DNA of 64,000 nucleotides from Pseudomonas lini. Lineage in GTDB: Bacteria > Pseudomonadota > Gammaproteobacteria > Pseudomonadales > Pseudomonadaceae. Of the stretch, positions 24,171-37,358 are shown piece after piece. Each line of letters opens with the position of its first letter. The first letter of the stretch is position 1. Below the pieces are notes generated by a model. That model was not told where the DNA came from, did not search any database, and saw nothing but the letters and a program-made list of their open reading frames with translations. The DNA lies in assembly GCF_030812475.1 (NCBI RefSeq), contig NZ_JAUSSR010000003.1:456249-520248 (forward strand). Reading direction: 5' to 3'. The translations under genes and the position numbers were made by a program.

Positions 24171-27100
24171 ATGACCGACGCGTTCGAACTCCCCAGCACC
24201 CTGGTCCAAGCCCTCCAGCGCCGCGCGGCCCTGACGCCGGACCGGGTGGCCTTGCGTTTTCTCGCCGAAACCGAGGATCAGGCTGTGGTGCTCAGCTATC
24301 GCGAACTGGACCAACGGGCACGCATCATTGCCGGCGCATTGCAGGTCGAGGCCGGCTTTGGCGATCGCGCGGTGCTGCTGTTCCCCAGTGGGCCGGATTA
24401 CGTCGCGGCGTTCTTTGGTTGTCTGTATGCAGGTGTCATCGCGGTGCCAGCTTATCCACCGGAGTCGACCCGTCGTCATCACCAGGAACGCCTGCTGTCG
24501 ATCATCAGCGATGCCGAACCGCGTCTGCTGCTGACCAGCGCCGGCCTGGAAGATTCGTTGTCGCACATCGACGGCGCGCCGCCATTGTTATGCGTCGATA
24601 CCCTCGACAGCGCGCTGGCCGAGCGTTGGGTCGCGCCGGACCTGCAGCACGACCACATCGCCTTCTTGCAATACACCTCCGGTTCCACTGCCTTGCCCAA
24701 GGGCGTGCAGGTCAGCCACGGCAACCTGGTGGCGAACGAATTGCTGATTCGCCACGGCTTCGGCATCGATCTGAACCCCGACGACGTGATCGTCAGCTGG
24801 TTGCCGCTGTACCACGACATGGGCCTGATCGGCGGTCTGTTGCAGCCGATTTTCAGCGGCGTGCCGTGCATCCTGATGTCGCCGGCCTACTTCCTCGGCC
24901 GGCCGTTGCGCTGGCTGGAAGCGATCAGCGAGTACGGCGGCACCATCAGCGGCGGGCCGGATTTCGCCTATCGATTGTGCAGCGAACGGGTCAGCGAATC
25001 GGCCCTGGCACGTCTCGATTTGAGCGGTTGGCGCGTAGCGTATTCCGGCTCCGAACCGATTCGCTTTGACACGCTGGAACGCTTTGCCGAGAAGTTCGAC
25101 GTTTGCGGTTTCACTCCAGACAGTTTCATGGCGTCCTATGGCCTGGCCGAAGCCACGCTGTTCGTCGCCGGCAGCCCTCGCGGCCAGGGTATCGACAACC
25201 TGCGGGTGGACGATCAGGCCCTGGCGCAGAACCGTGTCGAGCCGGGGGAGGGCAGCGCGATCATGAGCTGCGGCATCGGCCAACCGGATCACGCGATACT
25301 GATCGTCGATCCCTCGGCGCTCAATGAATTGGGGGACAACAGCGTCGGCGAAGTCTGGGCCTGCGGTCCGAGCATCGCCCATGGCTACTGGCGCAATCCC
25401 GAAGCGTCCGCCAAGACCTTCGTCGAGCACGCCGGCCAAACCTGGCTGCGCACCGGCGACCTGGGATTCATGCGCGACGGCGAACTGTTCATTACCGGGC
25501 GCCTGAAGGACCTGCTGATCGTGCGCGGGCACAACCTCTATCCGCAAGACATCGAACAGACCATCGAGCGCGAAGTGGACGTGGTGCGCAAGGGGCGCGT
25601 CGCCGCTTTCGCCGTGAACGTCGACGGGCAGGAAGGCATCGGCATTGCGGCGGAAATCAGCCGCAGCGTGCAAAAAATCCTCGCGCCCGACGCGTTGATC
25701 AAGGCCATTCGCCAAGCAGTGGCCGAGGCGTATCAGGAGGCGCCGGGCGTGGTAGTGCTGCTAAATCCGGGTGCGCTGCCCAAGACGTCCAGCGGCAAAC
25801 TGCAACGCTCGGCGTGTCGCGATCGGTTGGCGGACGGCGGCCTCGACAGTTATGCACAGTTTCCCTCGGCGGCCGGCGAGTGCCAGGGGCAAGCCGAATC
25901 GGGCTCCGGGCTGCAAACCCTGATCGGCCAGATCTGGTGCGAGCAACTGCAGCTCAAACAGATCAACGCCGACGATCATTTCTTCCTGCTGGGCGGCAAC
26001 TCGATTGCCGCCACTCAGGTGGTCGCGCGTCTGCGCGAAAACCTCGGCCTGGCGCTGAACCTGCGCCTGTTGTTCGAAGCGCCGACCCTTGGCGGGTTTG
26101 CCGCAGCAGTGGCTCAACAGCAAACAGAGGGAGGCTTGGTCCAAGGGTCGATCACCCCGCTGTCACGCACCGAAGCCATCCCCCAATCCCTGGCGCAAAA
26201 CCGTCTGTGGATTACCTGGCAACTGGACCCTCAAAGCAGCGCCTATAACATTCCCGGTGCATTGCGCCTGCGTGGCGAACTGGATGAAGACGCCTTGCGT
26301 GCCAGTTTCCAGCAACTGATCGAGCGTCACGAATCCTTGCGCACCCGCTTCTTCGAACGTGACGGCGTGGCACTGCAACAGGTCGATTCCGGCGCCGAAT
26401 TCACCCTGCAATCGATCGACATCAGCGACCTGCCCGCCGTCGAGCGCGAAGCCCGCGCCTTGCAAATTCGTGAGGACCAGGCGCGCACGCAATTCGACCT
26501 GGAGAAAGGTCCGCTGCTACGGGTGACCCTGGTGCGTCTCGATGATGAGGATCACCAGTTGCTGGTGACGCTGCACCACATCATCGCCGATGGCTGGTCG
26601 CTGAACGTGCTGATGGACGAGTTCTCGCGCCTGTACGCTGCCGCTTCCCAGGGTCAACCAGCCACGCTTGCGGCATTGCCCACGCACTATGCCGACTACG
26701 GCAGCTGGCAACGCCAATGGCTGGCGCAAGGGGAGGGCGAGCGGCAACTGGCTTACTGGAAAACACAGTTGGGCGATGAGCATCCGACACTGAGCCTGGC
26801 CACCGACCGTCCTCGCTCGGCGCTACGCAATCACAGTGCTGCCCGTCTCTCCATAAAGCTTGGCGCAATGTTGAGCGATGCCATTCGCCAGACCGCCCAG
26901 GCCCATGAATCGACGACCTTCATGCTGTTGCTCACCGCCTTCCAGAGCCTGCTGCACCGCTACAGCGGCCAGCGCGATATCCGCATCGGTGTGCCTAACG
27001 CCAACCGTCCGCGCCTGGAAACCCAGGGCCTGATCGGCTTCTTCATCAACACCCAGGTGCTGCGCGCCGAGGTGGATCCGCGACAGCCATTCGTTGAACT

Positions 27101-30100
27101 GCTGGCGCTGGTCCGTGAGGCCGCGTTGGGTGCACAAGCGCATCAGGACCTGCCGTTCGAACAACTGCTCGAAGCCTTCCCGCAGGCTCGCGAACAAGGC
27201 CTGTTCCAGGTCATGTTCAACCACCAGCAACGGGACCTCAGCGCATTGAAACGCCTGCCCGGGCTACTCGCCGAAGAGCTGCCGTGGCACAGCCGCGAAG
27301 CCAAGTTCGATCTGCAGCTGCACAGTGAGGAAGATCAAAAGGGTCGCCTGAGCCTGTCTTTCGACTACGCCAGCGAACTGTTCGACGCCGCGACCATCGA
27401 GCGTCTGTCCGAGCATTTCTGCAACCTGCTGCGAGCGGTTTGCGCACAGCCGCACACCCCGATCGCCGATCTGCCATTGCTGAGTCCGAGCGAGCTCGAT
27501 GAGCAAGCAAGCTGGAGCGCCGCACCGTGCACACCGGCCAGCCAATGGTTGCCGCAGCTGCTCCACGAACAGGCGCGCCTGACGCCCGAGCGCATCGCGT
27601 TGATGTGGGACGGCGGCCAACTCGACTTCGCCGAACTGCACGCCCAGGCCAACCGCCTGGCCCATTACCTGCGCGACAAAGGCGTCGGCCCTGATGTGTG
27701 TGTGGCGATTGCCGCCGAGCGTTCGCCGCAACTGCTGACAGGCCTGCTGGCGATCATCAAGGCCGGTGGCGCCTACGTGCCGCTGGACCCGGATTACCCG
27801 GCCGAACGCCTGGCCTACATGCTCAACGACAGCGGCGTCGAATTGCTGCTGACCCAGACCCAATTGCTCAACCGCTTGCCCGCCACCGACGGCGTCAGCG
27901 TAATCGCCATGGACGCCTTGCATCTGGATGGCTGGCCGAGCCATGCGCCCGGCCTGCACCTGCACGGCGACAACCTTGCCTACGTGATTTACACCTCCGG
28001 TTCCACCGGTCAGCCCAAGGGCGTCGGCAACACCCACGCGGCCCTCGCCGAACGCCTGCAATGGATGCAGGACACCTATCGCCTGAACGACTCCGACGTG
28101 CTGATGCAAAAGGCGCCGATCAGTTTCGATGTGTCGGTGTGGGAGTGCTTCTGGCCCTTGATCACCGGCAGTCGGTTGCTGCTTGCCGGTCCCGGCGAAC
28201 ACCGCGATCCGCACCGCATCGCACAACTCGTTCAAAGCTACGGCGTGACCACGCTGCACTTCGTGCCACCGTTGCTGGGATTGTTCATCGACGAACCGCT
28301 GACCGTCGAATGTACCAGCCTGCGGCGTGTGTTCTGCGGCGGTGAAGCCTTGCCTGCCGGGTTGCGCAACCGGGTACTGGAACAATTGCCGGCGGTGCAA
28401 TTGCACAACCGCTATGGCCCGACGGAAACAGCGATCAACGTCACTCACTGGCAGTGCACAGCCGCCGATGGCGAGCGTTCGCCGATCGGGCGTCCGCTGG
28501 GCAACGTGGTGTGCCGCGTGCTGGACGGTGATTTCAATTCGGTTCCGGTCGGAGTGCCGGGTGAATTGTGCATCAGCGGGCTCGGCCTGGCCCGAGGCTA
28601 TCTGGGCCGTCCAGGCCTGACCGCCGAACGCTTCGTCGTCGATCCGCTGGGCGAGCCGGGTGCGCGGCTGTACCGCACCGGCGACCGTGCACGCTGGACG
28701 GCCGATGGCGTGATCGACTACCTCGGTCGCCTCGATCAGCAGGTCAAACTGCGCGGCTTCCGTGTTGAGCCGGAAGAAATCGAAGCACGGCTGCTGACCC
28801 AGGCGGGCGTCGCACAAGCCGTGGTGCTGGTGCGCGAAACGGCGGCCGGCGGACAGTTGATCGGTTACTACACCACCACCGATTCTGCTGAAGACATCGA
28901 TGCTCAAACCGCGCGCCTGAAAATCGCGCTGGCCGCCGAGTTACCTGAATACATGGTCCCGGCGCAGCTGATGCGTCTGGACGCAATGCCCCTGGGCCCA
29001 AGTGGCAAACTCGACCGTCGCGCCTTGCCGGAACCCCAGTGGCAGGTTGGCGAACACGTTGAGCCGGTCACCGTGCTGGAAAAGCAAATCGCCGGCATCT
29101 GGCGCGAGGTCCTGGGCCTTGCGCGGATCGGTCTGCGCGACGATTTCTTCGCCCTCGGCGGCCACTCGCTGCTGGCCACGCAAATCATTTCCCGTACCCG
29201 CCAGGCCTGCGACGTCGAGTTGCCGCTGCGGGCGCTGTTCGAGAACAGCGAACTGGGGGCGTTTGCCGAACAGGTGCAATTGATTCAGGCCAGCGGCAAC
29301 ACCAACAAACAGCCACCGATCGAGACGGTCGACCGAAGCCAACCGGTGCCGTTGTCCTATTCCCAACAGCGCATGTGGTTCCTCTGGCAGATGGAACCGG
29401 ACAGCCCGGCCTACAACGTCGGTGGCATGGCGCGGCTGCGCGGGGTGCTCGACGTCGGGTGCTTCGAAGCGGCGTTGCAGGCGTTGATCATCCGCCACGA
29501 AACCCTGCGCACGACCTTCCCGAGCGTTAACGGTGTGGCCCGGCAACAGGTTCATGCAGAAACCGGCTTGCGCTTGGACTGCAAGGATTTCTCCATGCTG
29601 GATGCCGACAGCCGTGAGCAACGTGTACAGCAACTCGCCGATAGCGAAGCCCATACGCCATTCGATCTGGAAACCGGACCGCTGCTGCGCGCCTGCCTGG
29701 TCAAGACTGCCGAGCAGGAACACTACCTGGTGCTGACCCTGCACCACATCGTCACCGAAGGCTGGGCGATGGACATCTTTGCCCGGGAGCTGAGCGCGCT
29801 GTACGAAGCCTTTGTCGAGGACCGCCAATCGCCGCTGGCACCACTGCCGGTGCAGTACCTGGATTACAGCGTGTGGCAGCGCCAGTGGCTGGAGTCCGGC
29901 GAACGCCAGCGCCAGCTCGACTATTGGACCGCACAGCTGGGCCGGGAACATCCGCTGCTGGAATTGCCCGCTGACCGTCCGCGGCCGCCGGTGCAAAGCC
30001 ACCAGGGCGAACTGTTTCGCTTCGACCTCAGCGATAAGCTGGCCGCCCGGGTTCGCGCCTTCAACGCAGACCACGGTCTGACGCTGTTCATGACCATGAC

Positions 30101-33100
30101 TGCCGCGCTGGCCGTGCTGCTGTACCGCTACAGCGGCCAGACCGACCTGCGCATCGGCGCCCCTGTCGCCAACCGGATCCGTCCGGAAAGCGAAGGGCTG
30201 ATCGGTGCGTTCCTCAACACCCAGGTGCTGCGTTGCCAGCTCGACGGCCAGATGTCCGTCGGCGAGTTGTTCGAGCAGGTTCGCCACACGGTGATCGAAG
30301 GCCAGTCCCATCAGGACCTGCCCTTCGACCATCTGGTCGAGGCCTTGCAGCCGCCGCGCAGCGCTGCGTACAACCCGTTGTTCCAGGTGATGTGCAACGT
30401 GCAGCGCTGGGAATTCCAGCAGAGCCGTACCCTGGCCGGCATGACCGTCGACTACCTGGCCAACGATGCCCGGGCGACCAAGTTCGACCTCAACCTGGAA
30501 GTCACCGACCTCGATCACCGCCTGGGTTGCTGCCTGACCTACAGCACCGACCTGTTCGACGAACCACGCATCGCGCGCATGGCCGGGCATTGGCGCAATG
30601 TGCTCGAAGCGCTGCTGGCCGATCCGCAACGGCGCCTCAGTGAGCTGCCGTTGCTGGACGCGAGCGAACAGCAACACCTGCTCGACAGCCTCGGCATCGA
30701 GCCGGGCGAGCATCGCCTGGATCAGTGCATCCACCACCTGTTCAGCGAGCAGGCGCTGGTGCGCAAGGATGCACCGGCATTGACCTTTGCCGGCGAAACC
30801 CTGAGCTACGCCGAACTCGACAGCCGCGCCAATCGCCTGGCCTGGATGCTCCGCGATCGTGGGGTGGGGCCGCAGGTCCGGGTGGGCCTGGCCGTTGAAC
30901 GTTCGCTGGAGATGGTCATCGGCCTGCTGGCGATCCTCAAGGCGGGCGGCGCCTACGTGCCGCTGGACCCGGAGTACCCGCTGGATCGTCTGCACTACAT
31001 GATCGAAGACAGCGGCATCGGTTTGCTGCTCAGCGATGCGGCGATGTTCGAGGCGCTTGGCGAGTTGCCGGCCAGCGTCGCCCGCTGGTGCCTGGAAGAA
31101 GACTCCGCCGGGCTGGTCAACTACCCGGCCAGCGAGCTGCCATTGATCAGCCTGCCGCAACATCAGGCTTACCTGATCTACACCTCCGGCTCCACCGGCA
31201 AACCCAAAGGCGTGGTGGTGTCCCACGGCGAAATCGCCATGCACTGCCGCGCCGTGATCGAGCGCTTCGGCATGCGCCCGGACGATTGCGAACTGCACTT
31301 CTATTCGATCAACTTCGACGCGGCCACCGAACGATTGCTCGTGCCTCTGTTGAGCGGCGCCCAGGTTGTCCTGCGTGCCCAGGGCCAATGGGACGCGGAA
31401 GAAATCTGCGCTCTGATCCGCCGTCACCACATCAACATCCTCGGCTTCACCCCGAGCTATGGCAGCCAGTTGGCGCGATGGCTGGCGACCCGGAACGAGA
31501 CGCTCCCGGTGCGCATGTGCATCACCGGTGGCGAAGCCCTGACCGGCGAACACCTGCATCGAATCCGCGCAGCGTTCAAGCCGAGCCTGTTCTTCAACGC
31601 CTACGGCCCCACCGAAACCGTGGTCATGCCGCTGGCCAGCCTGGCGCCGGAACAGTTGGAAGAAGGCCTGGGCAGCGTGCCGATCGGCAGTGTGATCGGC
31701 GCCCGTGTCGCCTATATCCTCGATGCCGACCTGGCATTGGTGCCGCAAGGCGCGACAGGGGAGCTGTATGTCGGCGGCGCCGGCCTGGCGCAGGGTTATC
31801 ACCAGCGTCCGGGCATGACCGCTGAGCGTTTTGTCGCCGATCCGTTCGCCGCCAATGGGGGGCGTCTGTACCGCACCGGCGACTTGGTGCGTCAGCGCGC
31901 CGATGGTCTGGTGGAGTACCTGGGGCGCATTGACCATCAAGTGAAAATTCGCGGCTTCCGCATCGAACTGGGCGAAATCGAAAGCCGACTGCTTGAACAC
32001 GCATCGGTCCGTGAAGCGGCGGTGTTGGCGCTCGATGCACCCAGTGGCAAGCAACTGGCCAGCTACGTGGTCACCGAGCTCGCCGAACAGGACGAAACGC
32101 AACAAGCCGAACTGCGCGAATCCCTCAAGGTTCACCTCAAATCGCAACTGCCGGATTACATGGTGCCCACGCACCTGATCCTGCTGGCTCACTGGCCGCT
32201 CACCGCCAACGGCAAGCTCGACCGCCGCGCACTGCCGGCGCCGGATCCGGAACTGAACCGCCAGCAATACGTGGCACCGGGCAACGCGCTCGAACTGTCC
32301 CTGGCCGACATCTGGTGCGAAGTGCTGAACGTCGCGCAAGTGGGGCTCAACGACAATTTCTTCGAACTGGGTGGCGACTCGATCCTGTCGATCCAGGTGG
32401 TCAGCCGGGCGCGTCAGCAGGGTATCCACTTCAGCCCGCGGGACTTGTTCCAGCACCAGACCGTGCAGACCCTGGCGGCGGTGGCGACCCGTGTCGAGCA
32501 GCTCCACGCCGAACAAGGCCTGATCACCGGCGAGTCGCGGTTGACGCCGATCCAGCACTGGTTCTTCGACACTGAAATCCCGCAGCGCCAGCACTGGAAC
32601 CAGGCGTTGCTGCTGGAGCCGACCGTGGCCCTGGAACCCCATCGCCTTGAGGCGGCGCTGTTGGCCGTGATCGAACAGCACGACGCCTTGCGCCTGCGTT
32701 TCACTGAAGTTGCGGGGCAATGGGTCGCCGAACACCAGGCGGTCTGCGAAACGCCGGTGCTCTGGCAGGTGCGGGTATCCTCCCTGGATAAATGCAGCGC
32801 GCTGTTCGCCGATGCCCAGCGCAGCTTCAACCTCGAACAGGGGCCGCTGGTACGCGCACTGCTGGTCGACACGCCCGGGGACCGGCAACGGCTGTTCATC
32901 GTCATTCATCACCTGGTGGTGGACGGGGTTTCCTGGCGGGTGCTGCTGGATGATCTGCAAAGCGCGTATCGCCAACTGTCCGCGCACCCGTCGGTCAAAT
33001 TGCCGGCGAAAACCAGTGCCTTCAAGGACTGGTCCGCACGCTTGCAGGCTTATGCCGGCAGCGAATCCCTGCGCGAAGAACTGGGCTGGTGGCAATCGCA

Positions 33101-36100
33101 ACTGGCAGGTCCGACCGCTGATTTGCCGTGCGAACGCCCCGAGGGCGGTCGGCAGAATCGCCATGCACAGACCGTCAGCGTGCGCCTCGACAGCGAGCGC
33201 ACCCGGCAATTGCTGCAACAGGCGCCGAGTGCCTATCGCACCCAGGTCAACGACCTGTTGCTGACAGCCTTGGCACGGGTGTTGTGCCGCTGGAGCGGGC
33301 AACAATCGACGCTTGTTCAACTCGAAGGCCACGGCCGCGAAACCCTGTTCGACGAGATCGACCTGACCCGCACCGTCGGCTGGTTCACCAGTGCGTATCC
33401 ATTGCGGCTGATGCCATTGGAAGAGCAGGGCGCCTCGATCAAGGCGATCAAGGAACAACTGCGTGCGGTGCCACACAAGGGTCTGGGATACGGCGTGTTG
33501 CGCTACCTGGCCGATGATCTGTGCCGCCAATCCATGGCTGCACTGCCGGTGGCGCCGATCACTTTCAACTACCTCGGCCAGTTCGACCAGAGCTTCGGCA
33601 ACGATGCGTTGTTCCGTCCGCTGGAAGAGCCGGTCGGCGCCGCACACGATCCGAAAGCGCCGCTGCCTAACGAGCTGAGCGTCGACAGTCAGGTGTACGG
33701 CGGTGAGCTGGTGCTGCGCTGGACCTTCAGCGCCGAACGTCATGACCGGCAAACCATCACCGATCTGGCGGACGCTTACCTCGGCGAATTGCAGAGCCTG
33801 ATCGAGCATTGCCTGCAGGACGGCGCGGGCGGCCTGACGCCTTCGGACTTCCCGCTGGCCAGGCTGACCCAGCTGCAACTCGATGCGCTGCCGGTCCCGG
33901 CCGCGGTCATTGAAGACGTGTACCCGCTGACGCCGATGCAGGAAGGCATGCTGCTGCACACTCTGCTGGAGCCGGGTACCGGCCTCTACTACATGCAGGA
34001 CCGTTACCGCATCAACAGCGAGCTCGACCCACAGCGTTTCGCCCAGGCCTGGCAGGCGGTCATCGCCCGTCACGAAGCCCTGCGTGCGTCGTTCTGCTGG
34101 AACGTCGGCGAAGACATGCTGCAAGTGATCCACAAGCCGGGCAGCACGCCGATCGAGTACCTGGACTGGAGCGCTATCGCCGAGGCCGAACAGGAGCCGA
34201 CGTTGCAGGCGCTGCTCAAAAGCGAGCGCGAGGCCGGTTTCGATCTGCTCAACCAGGCACCCTTCCATTTGCGTCTCATCCGGGTCGGCGCGGCGCGCTA
34301 CTGGTTCATGATGAGCAACCACCACATCCTGATCGATGCCTGGTGCCGCTCGCTGCTGATGAACGACTTCTTCGACATCTACAGCGCACTTGGCGAAGGC
34401 CGGGACGCGCAGTTGGCCGTGCCGCCGCGATATCGCGACTACATCGGCTGGCTGCAACGCCAGAGCCTGGCCGAGGCGCGGCAGTGGTGGAAGCACAACC
34501 TGCGAGGCTTCGAACGCACCACGCCGATACCCAGCGACCGGCCGTTCCTGCGCGAACACGCCGGTGAGAGCGGCGGCATGCTTGTCGGCGACCGCTACAC
34601 CCGCCTCGATGCCCGTGACGGCGCCCGACTGCGCGAACTCGCCCAGGCCCATCAGCTGACCATCAACACCTTCGCCCAGGCGGCGTGGGCCCTGGTATTG
34701 CGGCGCTTGAGCGGTGATCGCGACGTATTGTTCGGCGTCACCGTGGCCGGGCGTCCGGTGGACATGCCCGAGATGCAGCGCACGGTCGGGCTGTTCATCA
34801 ACAGCATCGCGCTGCGGGTGAAGATGCCGGAAGACGACCAGCGCTGCAGCGTGCGCCAGTGGCTGAGCGGCTTGCTCGACAGCAACATGCAGCTGCGCGA
34901 GTACGAGTACCTGCCACTGGTGAACATTCAGGAAAACAGCGAACTGCCCAAGGGCCAGCCGTTGTTCGACAGCCTGTTCGTGTTCGAGAACGCCCCGGTG
35001 GAAGTCTCGGTGCTGGACCGTGCGCAGAGTCTCAATGCGACCTCGGATTCGGGCCGAACCCACACCAACTTCCCGCTGACGGCGGTGTGCTACCCGGGCG
35101 ATGACCTCGGGCTGCACCTGTCTTACGACCAGCGTTATTTCGACGAGTCGACCATCGAGCGCATGCTTGGCGAGTTCAAGCGTTTGCTGCTGGCACTGGT
35201 CGAAGGTTTCCATGGCGACATGGCCGATCTGCCGCTGTTGGGGGGCGGGGAACAGGACTTCCTGCTCCATGGCTGCAACCAGAGCGAGCACGATTACCCG
35301 CTGGAGCATAGTTATGTCGAGTTGTTCGAAGCGCAGGTGACCCGGCATCCGCAACGTATTGCTGCCACCTGCCTGGATCGGCAGCACAGTTACCTCGAAC
35401 TGAATCAACGCAGCAACCGCCTCGGCCATGCGCTGGTGGCCGCCGGTGTCGGGCTCGATCAGCCGGTGGCATTACTGGCTGAGCGCAACCTCGATCTGTT
35501 GGGCATGATCATCGGCAGCTTCAAGGCAGGCGCCGGTTACCTGCCGCTGGACCCGGGCCTGCCGAGTCAGCGTTTGAGCCGGATCATCGACCTGAGCCGC
35601 ACGCCGTTGCTGGTTTGCACCGAAGCCTGCCGTGAGCAAGCGCTGGCATTGCTGGATGAGTTCGGTTGCGCCAACAGGCCGACGTTGCTGGTCTGGGAAA
35701 CGGTGCAAGCGAGCGATGTTTCGGTGGTGAATCCTGGCATCTACAGCGGCCCGGACAATCTCGCCTACGTGATCTACACCTCGGGCTCCACCGGCTTGCC
35801 AAAAGGGGTGATGGTCGAGCAGCGCGGCATGCTGAATAACCAGCTGAGCAAGGTGCCGTACCTGAACCTGAGCGATGCCGATGTCATCGCCCAGACCGCT
35901 TCGCAAAGCTTCGATATTTCGGTCTGGCAGTTCCTTGCCGCGCCGTTGTTCGGCGCTCGGGTGGACATCGTGCCGAACACCATCGCCCACGACCCGCAAG
36001 GTTTGCTGGCCCATGTTCAGAGCCAGGGCATCACCGTGCTGGAAAGCGTGCCGTCGCTGATCCAGGGCATGCTCGCCCAGGAACGCATGAGCCTGGACGG

Positions 36101-37154
36101 TCTGCGCTGGATGCTGCCGACGGGCGAAGCGATGCCGCCGGAACTGGCGCATCAATGGTTGCTGCGCTACCCGGATATCGGGCTGGTGAATGCCTATGGC
36201 CCGGCGGAGTGCTCGGATGACGTGGCCTTCTTCCGTGTGGACCTGGCGTCGACGCGCGGCAGCTATTTGCCGATCGGTACGCCGACCGACAACAACCGTT
36301 TGTACCTGCTAGATGGCGCGCTGGAATTGGTGCCTTTGGGCGCGGTGGGCGAGCTGTGCGTTGCTGGCACCGGGGTGGGACGCGGGTACGTCAGCGACCC
36401 GTTGCGCACCGCGCAGGTGTTCGTGCCGAACCCGTTTGGTGCGCCGGGCGATCGCCTGTATCGCACCGGTGACCTGGCCCGTCGTCGTAGCGACGGCGTG
36501 CTGGAGTACGTCGGGCGGATCGACCATCAGGTGAAGATTCGCGGTTACCGCATCGAGCTGGGTGAAATCGAAGCCCGTTTGCATGAGCAACCGCAGGTCC
36601 GTGAAGCGGCGGTCGGCGTGCAGGAGGGGGTGAACGGTAAGCATCTGGTGGGCTACCTGGTTGCGGCTGACTCGGCGCAGGATCCGAGCGAACGCCTGGA
36701 GCGCATCAAGCAACGCTTGCGCGCCGAGCTGCCGGAATACATGGTGCCGCTGCACTGGCTGTGGCTCGAGCGGATGCCGCTCAACGCCAACGGCAAACTC
36801 GACCGCAAGGCCCTGCCGGCGCTGGAGATCGGGCAGTTGCACAGCCAGGACTATCGGGCGCCGCGTAATACGCTGGAGCAGACGTTGGCGGATATCTGGG
36901 CCGAAGTGCTGAAGGTCGGGAAGGTTGGCATTCGCGACAATTTCTTCGAGCTGGGCGGGCATTCGCTGCTGGCGACGCAGATTGCTTCGCGGGTGCAGAA
37001 AACGTTGCAACGCGATGTGCCGCTGCGCGCGATGTTTGAGTGCAGTACGGTGGAGGAATTGGCCGAGCATATCGAAGGGTTGGCGGCGAGTGACATCACC
37101 GGGGAGAAGGTGGATCGGTTGAATGATCTGATGGCGGAGCTGGAGGGGCTTTGA
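24171..37154 (+). CDS. pvdL: Pyoverdine chromophore nonribosomal peptide synthetase PvdL
   Basis: Giant cytoplasmic synthetase of 4,327 residues that starts pyoverdine by joining a fatty acid to Glu, D-Tyr and diaminobutyrate. Order seen: acyl-AMP ligase (1-560, [11 protein letters not shown]); T1 (GGNS near 604); C1 (HHIIADG near 801); A1 (1130-1615); T2 (GGHS near 1660); C2 (HHIVTEG near 1858); A2 (2186-2685); T3 (GGDS near 2732); an epimerase domain (2791-3220, [10 protein letters not shown]); C3 (HHILIDA near 3383); A3 (3719-4212); T4 (GGHS near 4260). There is no thioesterase, as expected for PvdL. A3 reads D-I-W-E-L-T-A-D-D, the known diaminobutyrate code; A2 reads D-A-E-G-I-G-A-V-M and precedes the epimerase, fitting D-Tyr; A1 reads D-V-W-H-F-G-R-I-N, expected for Glu. 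Start ATG has CAGGAAAC upstream; 33 more in-frame codons to 24072 lie in the REPIN and are excluded. Confidence 0.97.
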   Translation: MTDAFELPSTLVQALQRRAALTPDRVALRFLAETEDQAVVLSYRELDQRARIIAGALQVEAGFGDRAVLLFPSGPDYVAAFFGCLYAGVIAVPAYPPESTRRHHQERLLSIISDAEPRLLLTSAGLEDSLSHIDGAPPLLCVDTLDSALAERWVAPDLQHDHIAFLQYTSGSTALPKGVQVSHGNLVANELLIRHGFGIDLNPDDVIVSWLPLYHDMGLIGGLLQPIFSGVPCILMSPAYFLGRPLRWLEAISEYGGTISGGPDFAYRLCSERVSESALARLDLSGWRVAYSGSEPIRFDTLERFAEKFDVCGFTPDSFMASYGLAEATLFVAGSPRGQGIDNLRVDDQALAQNRVEPGEGSAIMSCGIGQPDHAILIVDPSALNELGDNSVGEVWACGPSIAHGYWRNPEASAKTFVEHAGQTWLRTGDLGFMRDGELFITGRLKDLLIVRGHNLYPQDIEQTIEREVDVVRKGRVAAFAVNVDGQEGIGIAAEISRSVQKILAPDALIKAIRQAVAEAYQEAPGVVVLLNPGALPKTSSGKLQRSACRDRLADGGLDSYAQFPSAAGECQGQAESGSGLQTLIGQIWCEQLQLKQINADDHFFLLGGNSIAATQVVARLRENLGLALNLRLLFEAPTLGGFAAAVAQQQTEGGLVQGSITPLSRTEAIPQSLAQNRLWITWQLDPQSSAYNIPGALRLRGELDEDALRASFQQLIERHESLRTRFFERDGVALQQVDSGAEFTLQSIDISDLPAVEREARALQIREDQARTQFDLEKGPLLRVTLVRLDDEDHQLLVTLHHIIADGWSLNVLMDEFSRLYAAASQGQPATLAALPTHYADYGSWQRQWLAQGEGERQLAYWKTQLGDEHPTLSLATDRPRSALRNHSAARLSIKLGAMLSDAIRQTAQAHESTTFMLLLTAFQSLLHRYSGQRDIRIGVPNANRPRLETQGLIGFFINTQVLRAEVDPRQPFVELLALVREAALGAQAHQDLPFEQLLEAFPQAREQGLFQVMFNHQQRDLSALKRLPGLLAEELPWHSREAKFDLQLHSEEDQKGRLSLSFDYASELFDAATIERLSEHFCNLLRAVCAQPHTPIADLPLLSPSELDEQASWSAAPCTPASQWLPQLLHEQARLTPERIALMWDGGQLDFAELHAQANRLAHYLRDKGVGPDVCVAIAAERSPQLLTGLLAIIKAGGAYVPLDPDYPAERLAYMLNDSGVELLLTQTQLLNRLPATDGVSVIAMDALHLDGWPSHAPGLHLHGDNLAYVIYTSGSTGQPKGVGNTHAALAERLQWMQDTYRLNDSDVLMQKAPISFDVSVWECFWPLITGSRLLLAGPGEHRDPHRIAQLVQSYGVTTLHFVPPLLGLFIDEPLTVECTSLRRVFCGGEALPAGLRNRVLEQLPAVQLHNRYGPTETAINVTHWQCTAADGERSPIGRPLGNVVCRVLDGDFNSVPVGVPGELCISGLGLARGYLGRPGLTAERFVVDPLGEPGARLYRTGDRARWTADGVIDYLGRLDQQVKLRGFRVEPEEIEARLLTQAGVAQAVVLVRETAAGGQLIGYYTTTDSAEDIDAQTARLKIALAAELPEYMVPAQLMRLDAMPLGPSGKLDRRALPEPQWQVGEHVEPVTVLEKQIAGIWREVLGLARIGLRDDFFALGGHSLLATQIISRTRQACDVELPLRALFENSELGAFAEQVQLIQASGNTNKQPPIETVDRSQPVPLSYSQQRMWFLWQMEPDSPAYNVGGMARLRGVLDVGCFEAALQALIIRHETLRTTFPSVNGVARQQVHAETGLRLDCKDFSMLDADSREQRVQQLADSEAHTPFDLETGPLLRACLVKTAEQEHYLVLTLHHIVTEGWAMDIFARELSALYEAFVEDRQSPLAPLPVQYLDYSVWQRQWLESGERQRQLDYWTAQLGREHPLLELPADRPRPPVQSHQGELFRFDLSDKLAARVRAFNADHGLTLFMTMTAALAVLLYRYSGQTDLRIGAPVANRIRPESEGLIGAFLNTQVLRCQLDGQMSVGELFEQVRHTVIEGQSHQDLPFDHLVEALQPPRSAAYNPLFQVMCNVQRWEFQQSRTLAGMTVDYLANDARATKFDLNLEVTDLDHRLGCCLTYSTDLFDEPRIARMAGHWRNVLEALLADPQRRLSELPLLDASEQQHLLDSLGIEPGEHRLDQCIHHLFSEQALVRKDAPALTFAGETLSYAELDSRANRLAWMLRDRGVGPQVRVGLAVERSLEMVIGLLAILKAGGAYVPLDPEYPLDRLHYMIEDSGIGLLLSDAAMFEALGELPASVARWCLEEDSAGLVNYPASELPLISLPQHQAYLIYTSGSTGKPKGVVVSHGEIAMHCRAVIERFGMRPDDCELHFYSINFDAATERLLVPLLSGAQVVLRAQGQWDAEEICALIRRHHINILGFTPSYGSQLARWLATRNETLPVRMCITGGEALTGEHLHRIRAAFKPSLFFNAYGPTETVVMPLASLAPEQLEEGLGSVPIGSVIGARVAYILDADLALVPQGATGELYVGGAGLAQGYHQRPGMTAERFVADPFAANGGRLYRTGDLVRQRADGLVEYLGRIDHQVKIRGFRIELGEIESRLLEHASVREAAVLALDAPSGKQLASYVVTELAEQDETQQAELRESLKVHLKSQLPDYMVPTHLILLAHWPLTANGKLDRRALPAPDPELNRQQYVAPGNALELSLADIWCEVLNVAQVGLNDNFFELGGDSILSIQVVSRARQQGIHFSPRDLFQHQTVQTLAAVATRVEQLHAEQGLITGESRLTPIQHWFFDTEIPQRQHWNQALLLEPTVALEPHRLEAALLAVIEQHDALRLRFTEVAGQWVAEHQAVCETPVLWQVRVSSLDKCSALFADAQRSFNLEQGPLVRALLVDTPGDRQRLFIVIHHLVVDGVSWRVLLDDLQSAYRQLSAHPSVKLPAKTSAFKDWSARLQAYAGSESLREELGWWQSQLAGPTADLPCERPEGGRQNRHAQTVSVRLDSERTRQLLQQAPSAYRTQVNDLLLTALARVLCRWSGQQSTLVQLEGHGRETLFDEIDLTRTVGWFTSAYPLRLMPLEEQGASIKAIKEQLRAVPHKGLGYGVLRYLADDLCRQSMAALPVAPITFNYLGQFDQSFGNDALFRPLEEPVGAAHDPKAPLPNELSVDSQVYGGELVLRWTFSAERHDRQTITDLADAYLGELQSLIEHCLQDGAGGLTPSDFPLARLTQLQLDALPVPAAVIEDVYPLTPMQEGMLLHTLLEPGTGLYYMQDRYRINSELDPQRFAQAWQAVIARHEALRASFCWNVGEDMLQVIHKPGSTPIEYLDWSAIAEAEQEPTLQALLKSEREAGFDLLNQAPFHLRLIRVGAARYWFMMSNHHILIDAWCRSLLMNDFFDIYSALGEGRDAQLAVPPRYRDYIGWLQRQSLAEARQWWKHNLRGFERTTPIPSDRPFLREHAGESGGMLVGDRYTRLDARDGARLRELAQAHQLTINTFAQAAWALVLRRLSGDRDVLFGVTVAGRPVDMPEMQRTVGLFINSIALRVKMPEDDQRCSVRQWLSGLLDSNMQLREYEYLPLVNIQENSELPKGQPLFDSLFVFENAPVEVSVLDRAQSLNATSDSGRTHTNFPLTAVCYPGDDLGLHLSYDQRYFDESTIERMLGEFKRLLLALVEGFHGDMADLPLLGGGEQDFLLHGCNQSEHDYPLEHSYVELFEAQVTRHPQRIAATCLDRQHSYLELNQRSNRLGHALVAAGVGLDQPVALLAERNLDLLGMIIGSFKAGAGYLPLDPGLPSQRLSRIIDLSRTPLLVCTEACREQALALLDEFGCANRPTLLVWETVQASDVSVVNPGIYSGPDNLAYVIYTSGSTGLPKGVMVEQRGMLNNQLSKVPYLNLSDADVIAQTASQSFDISVWQFLAAPLFGARVDIVPNTIAHDPQGLLAHVQSQGITVLESVPSLIQGMLAQERMSLDGLRWMLPTGEAMPPELAHQWLLRYPDIGLVNAYGPAECSDDVAFFRVDLASTRGSYLPIGTPTDNNRLYLLDGALELVPLGAVGELCVAGTGVGRGYVSDPLRTAQVFVPNPFGAPGDRLYRTGDLARRRSDGVLEYVGRIDHQVKIRGYRIELGEIEARLHEQPQVREAAVGVQEGVNGKHLVGYLVAADSAQDPSERLERIKQRLRAELPEYMVPLHWLWLERMPLNANGKLDRKALPALEIGQLHSQDYRAPRNTLEQTLADIWAEVLKVGKVGIRDNFFELGGHSLLATQIASRVQKTLQRDVPLRAMFECSTVEELAEHIEGLAASDITGEKVDRLNDLMAELEGL

Positions 37155-37168
37155 TTCAATAGCGTCTG

Positions 37169-37269
37169 TGCCGGCCCCATCGCGAGCAAGCTCGCTCCCA
37201 CATTGGACCGTATGTTCCAGGAGTACGCGGTCCAAATGTGGGAGCGGGCTTGCTCGCGATGGGCCGGCA
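37169..37269. repeat. REPIN downstream of pvdL
   Basis: Two inverted arms (about 37169-37204 and 37237-37269) make an almost perfect palindrome from TGCCGGCCCCATCGCGAGCA outward. It begins 15 bases after the pvdL stop codon and may act as a transcript end or stabiliser. Confidence 0.9.
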
Positions 37270-37358
37270 CATTTTGCGCATATTTGCGCGTTGACCGCCG
37301 TTTCCATCCAGCTCAGGCTGCACCTTTAGTGAATCCCATTTCACCAAGGAAACAGTCA

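Noticed and set aside
28941..35429. Uninterrupted 2,162-codon frame antisense to pvdL
   Set aside because: It mirrors the codon bias of the synthetase on the other strand, has no start context and no recognisable domain.
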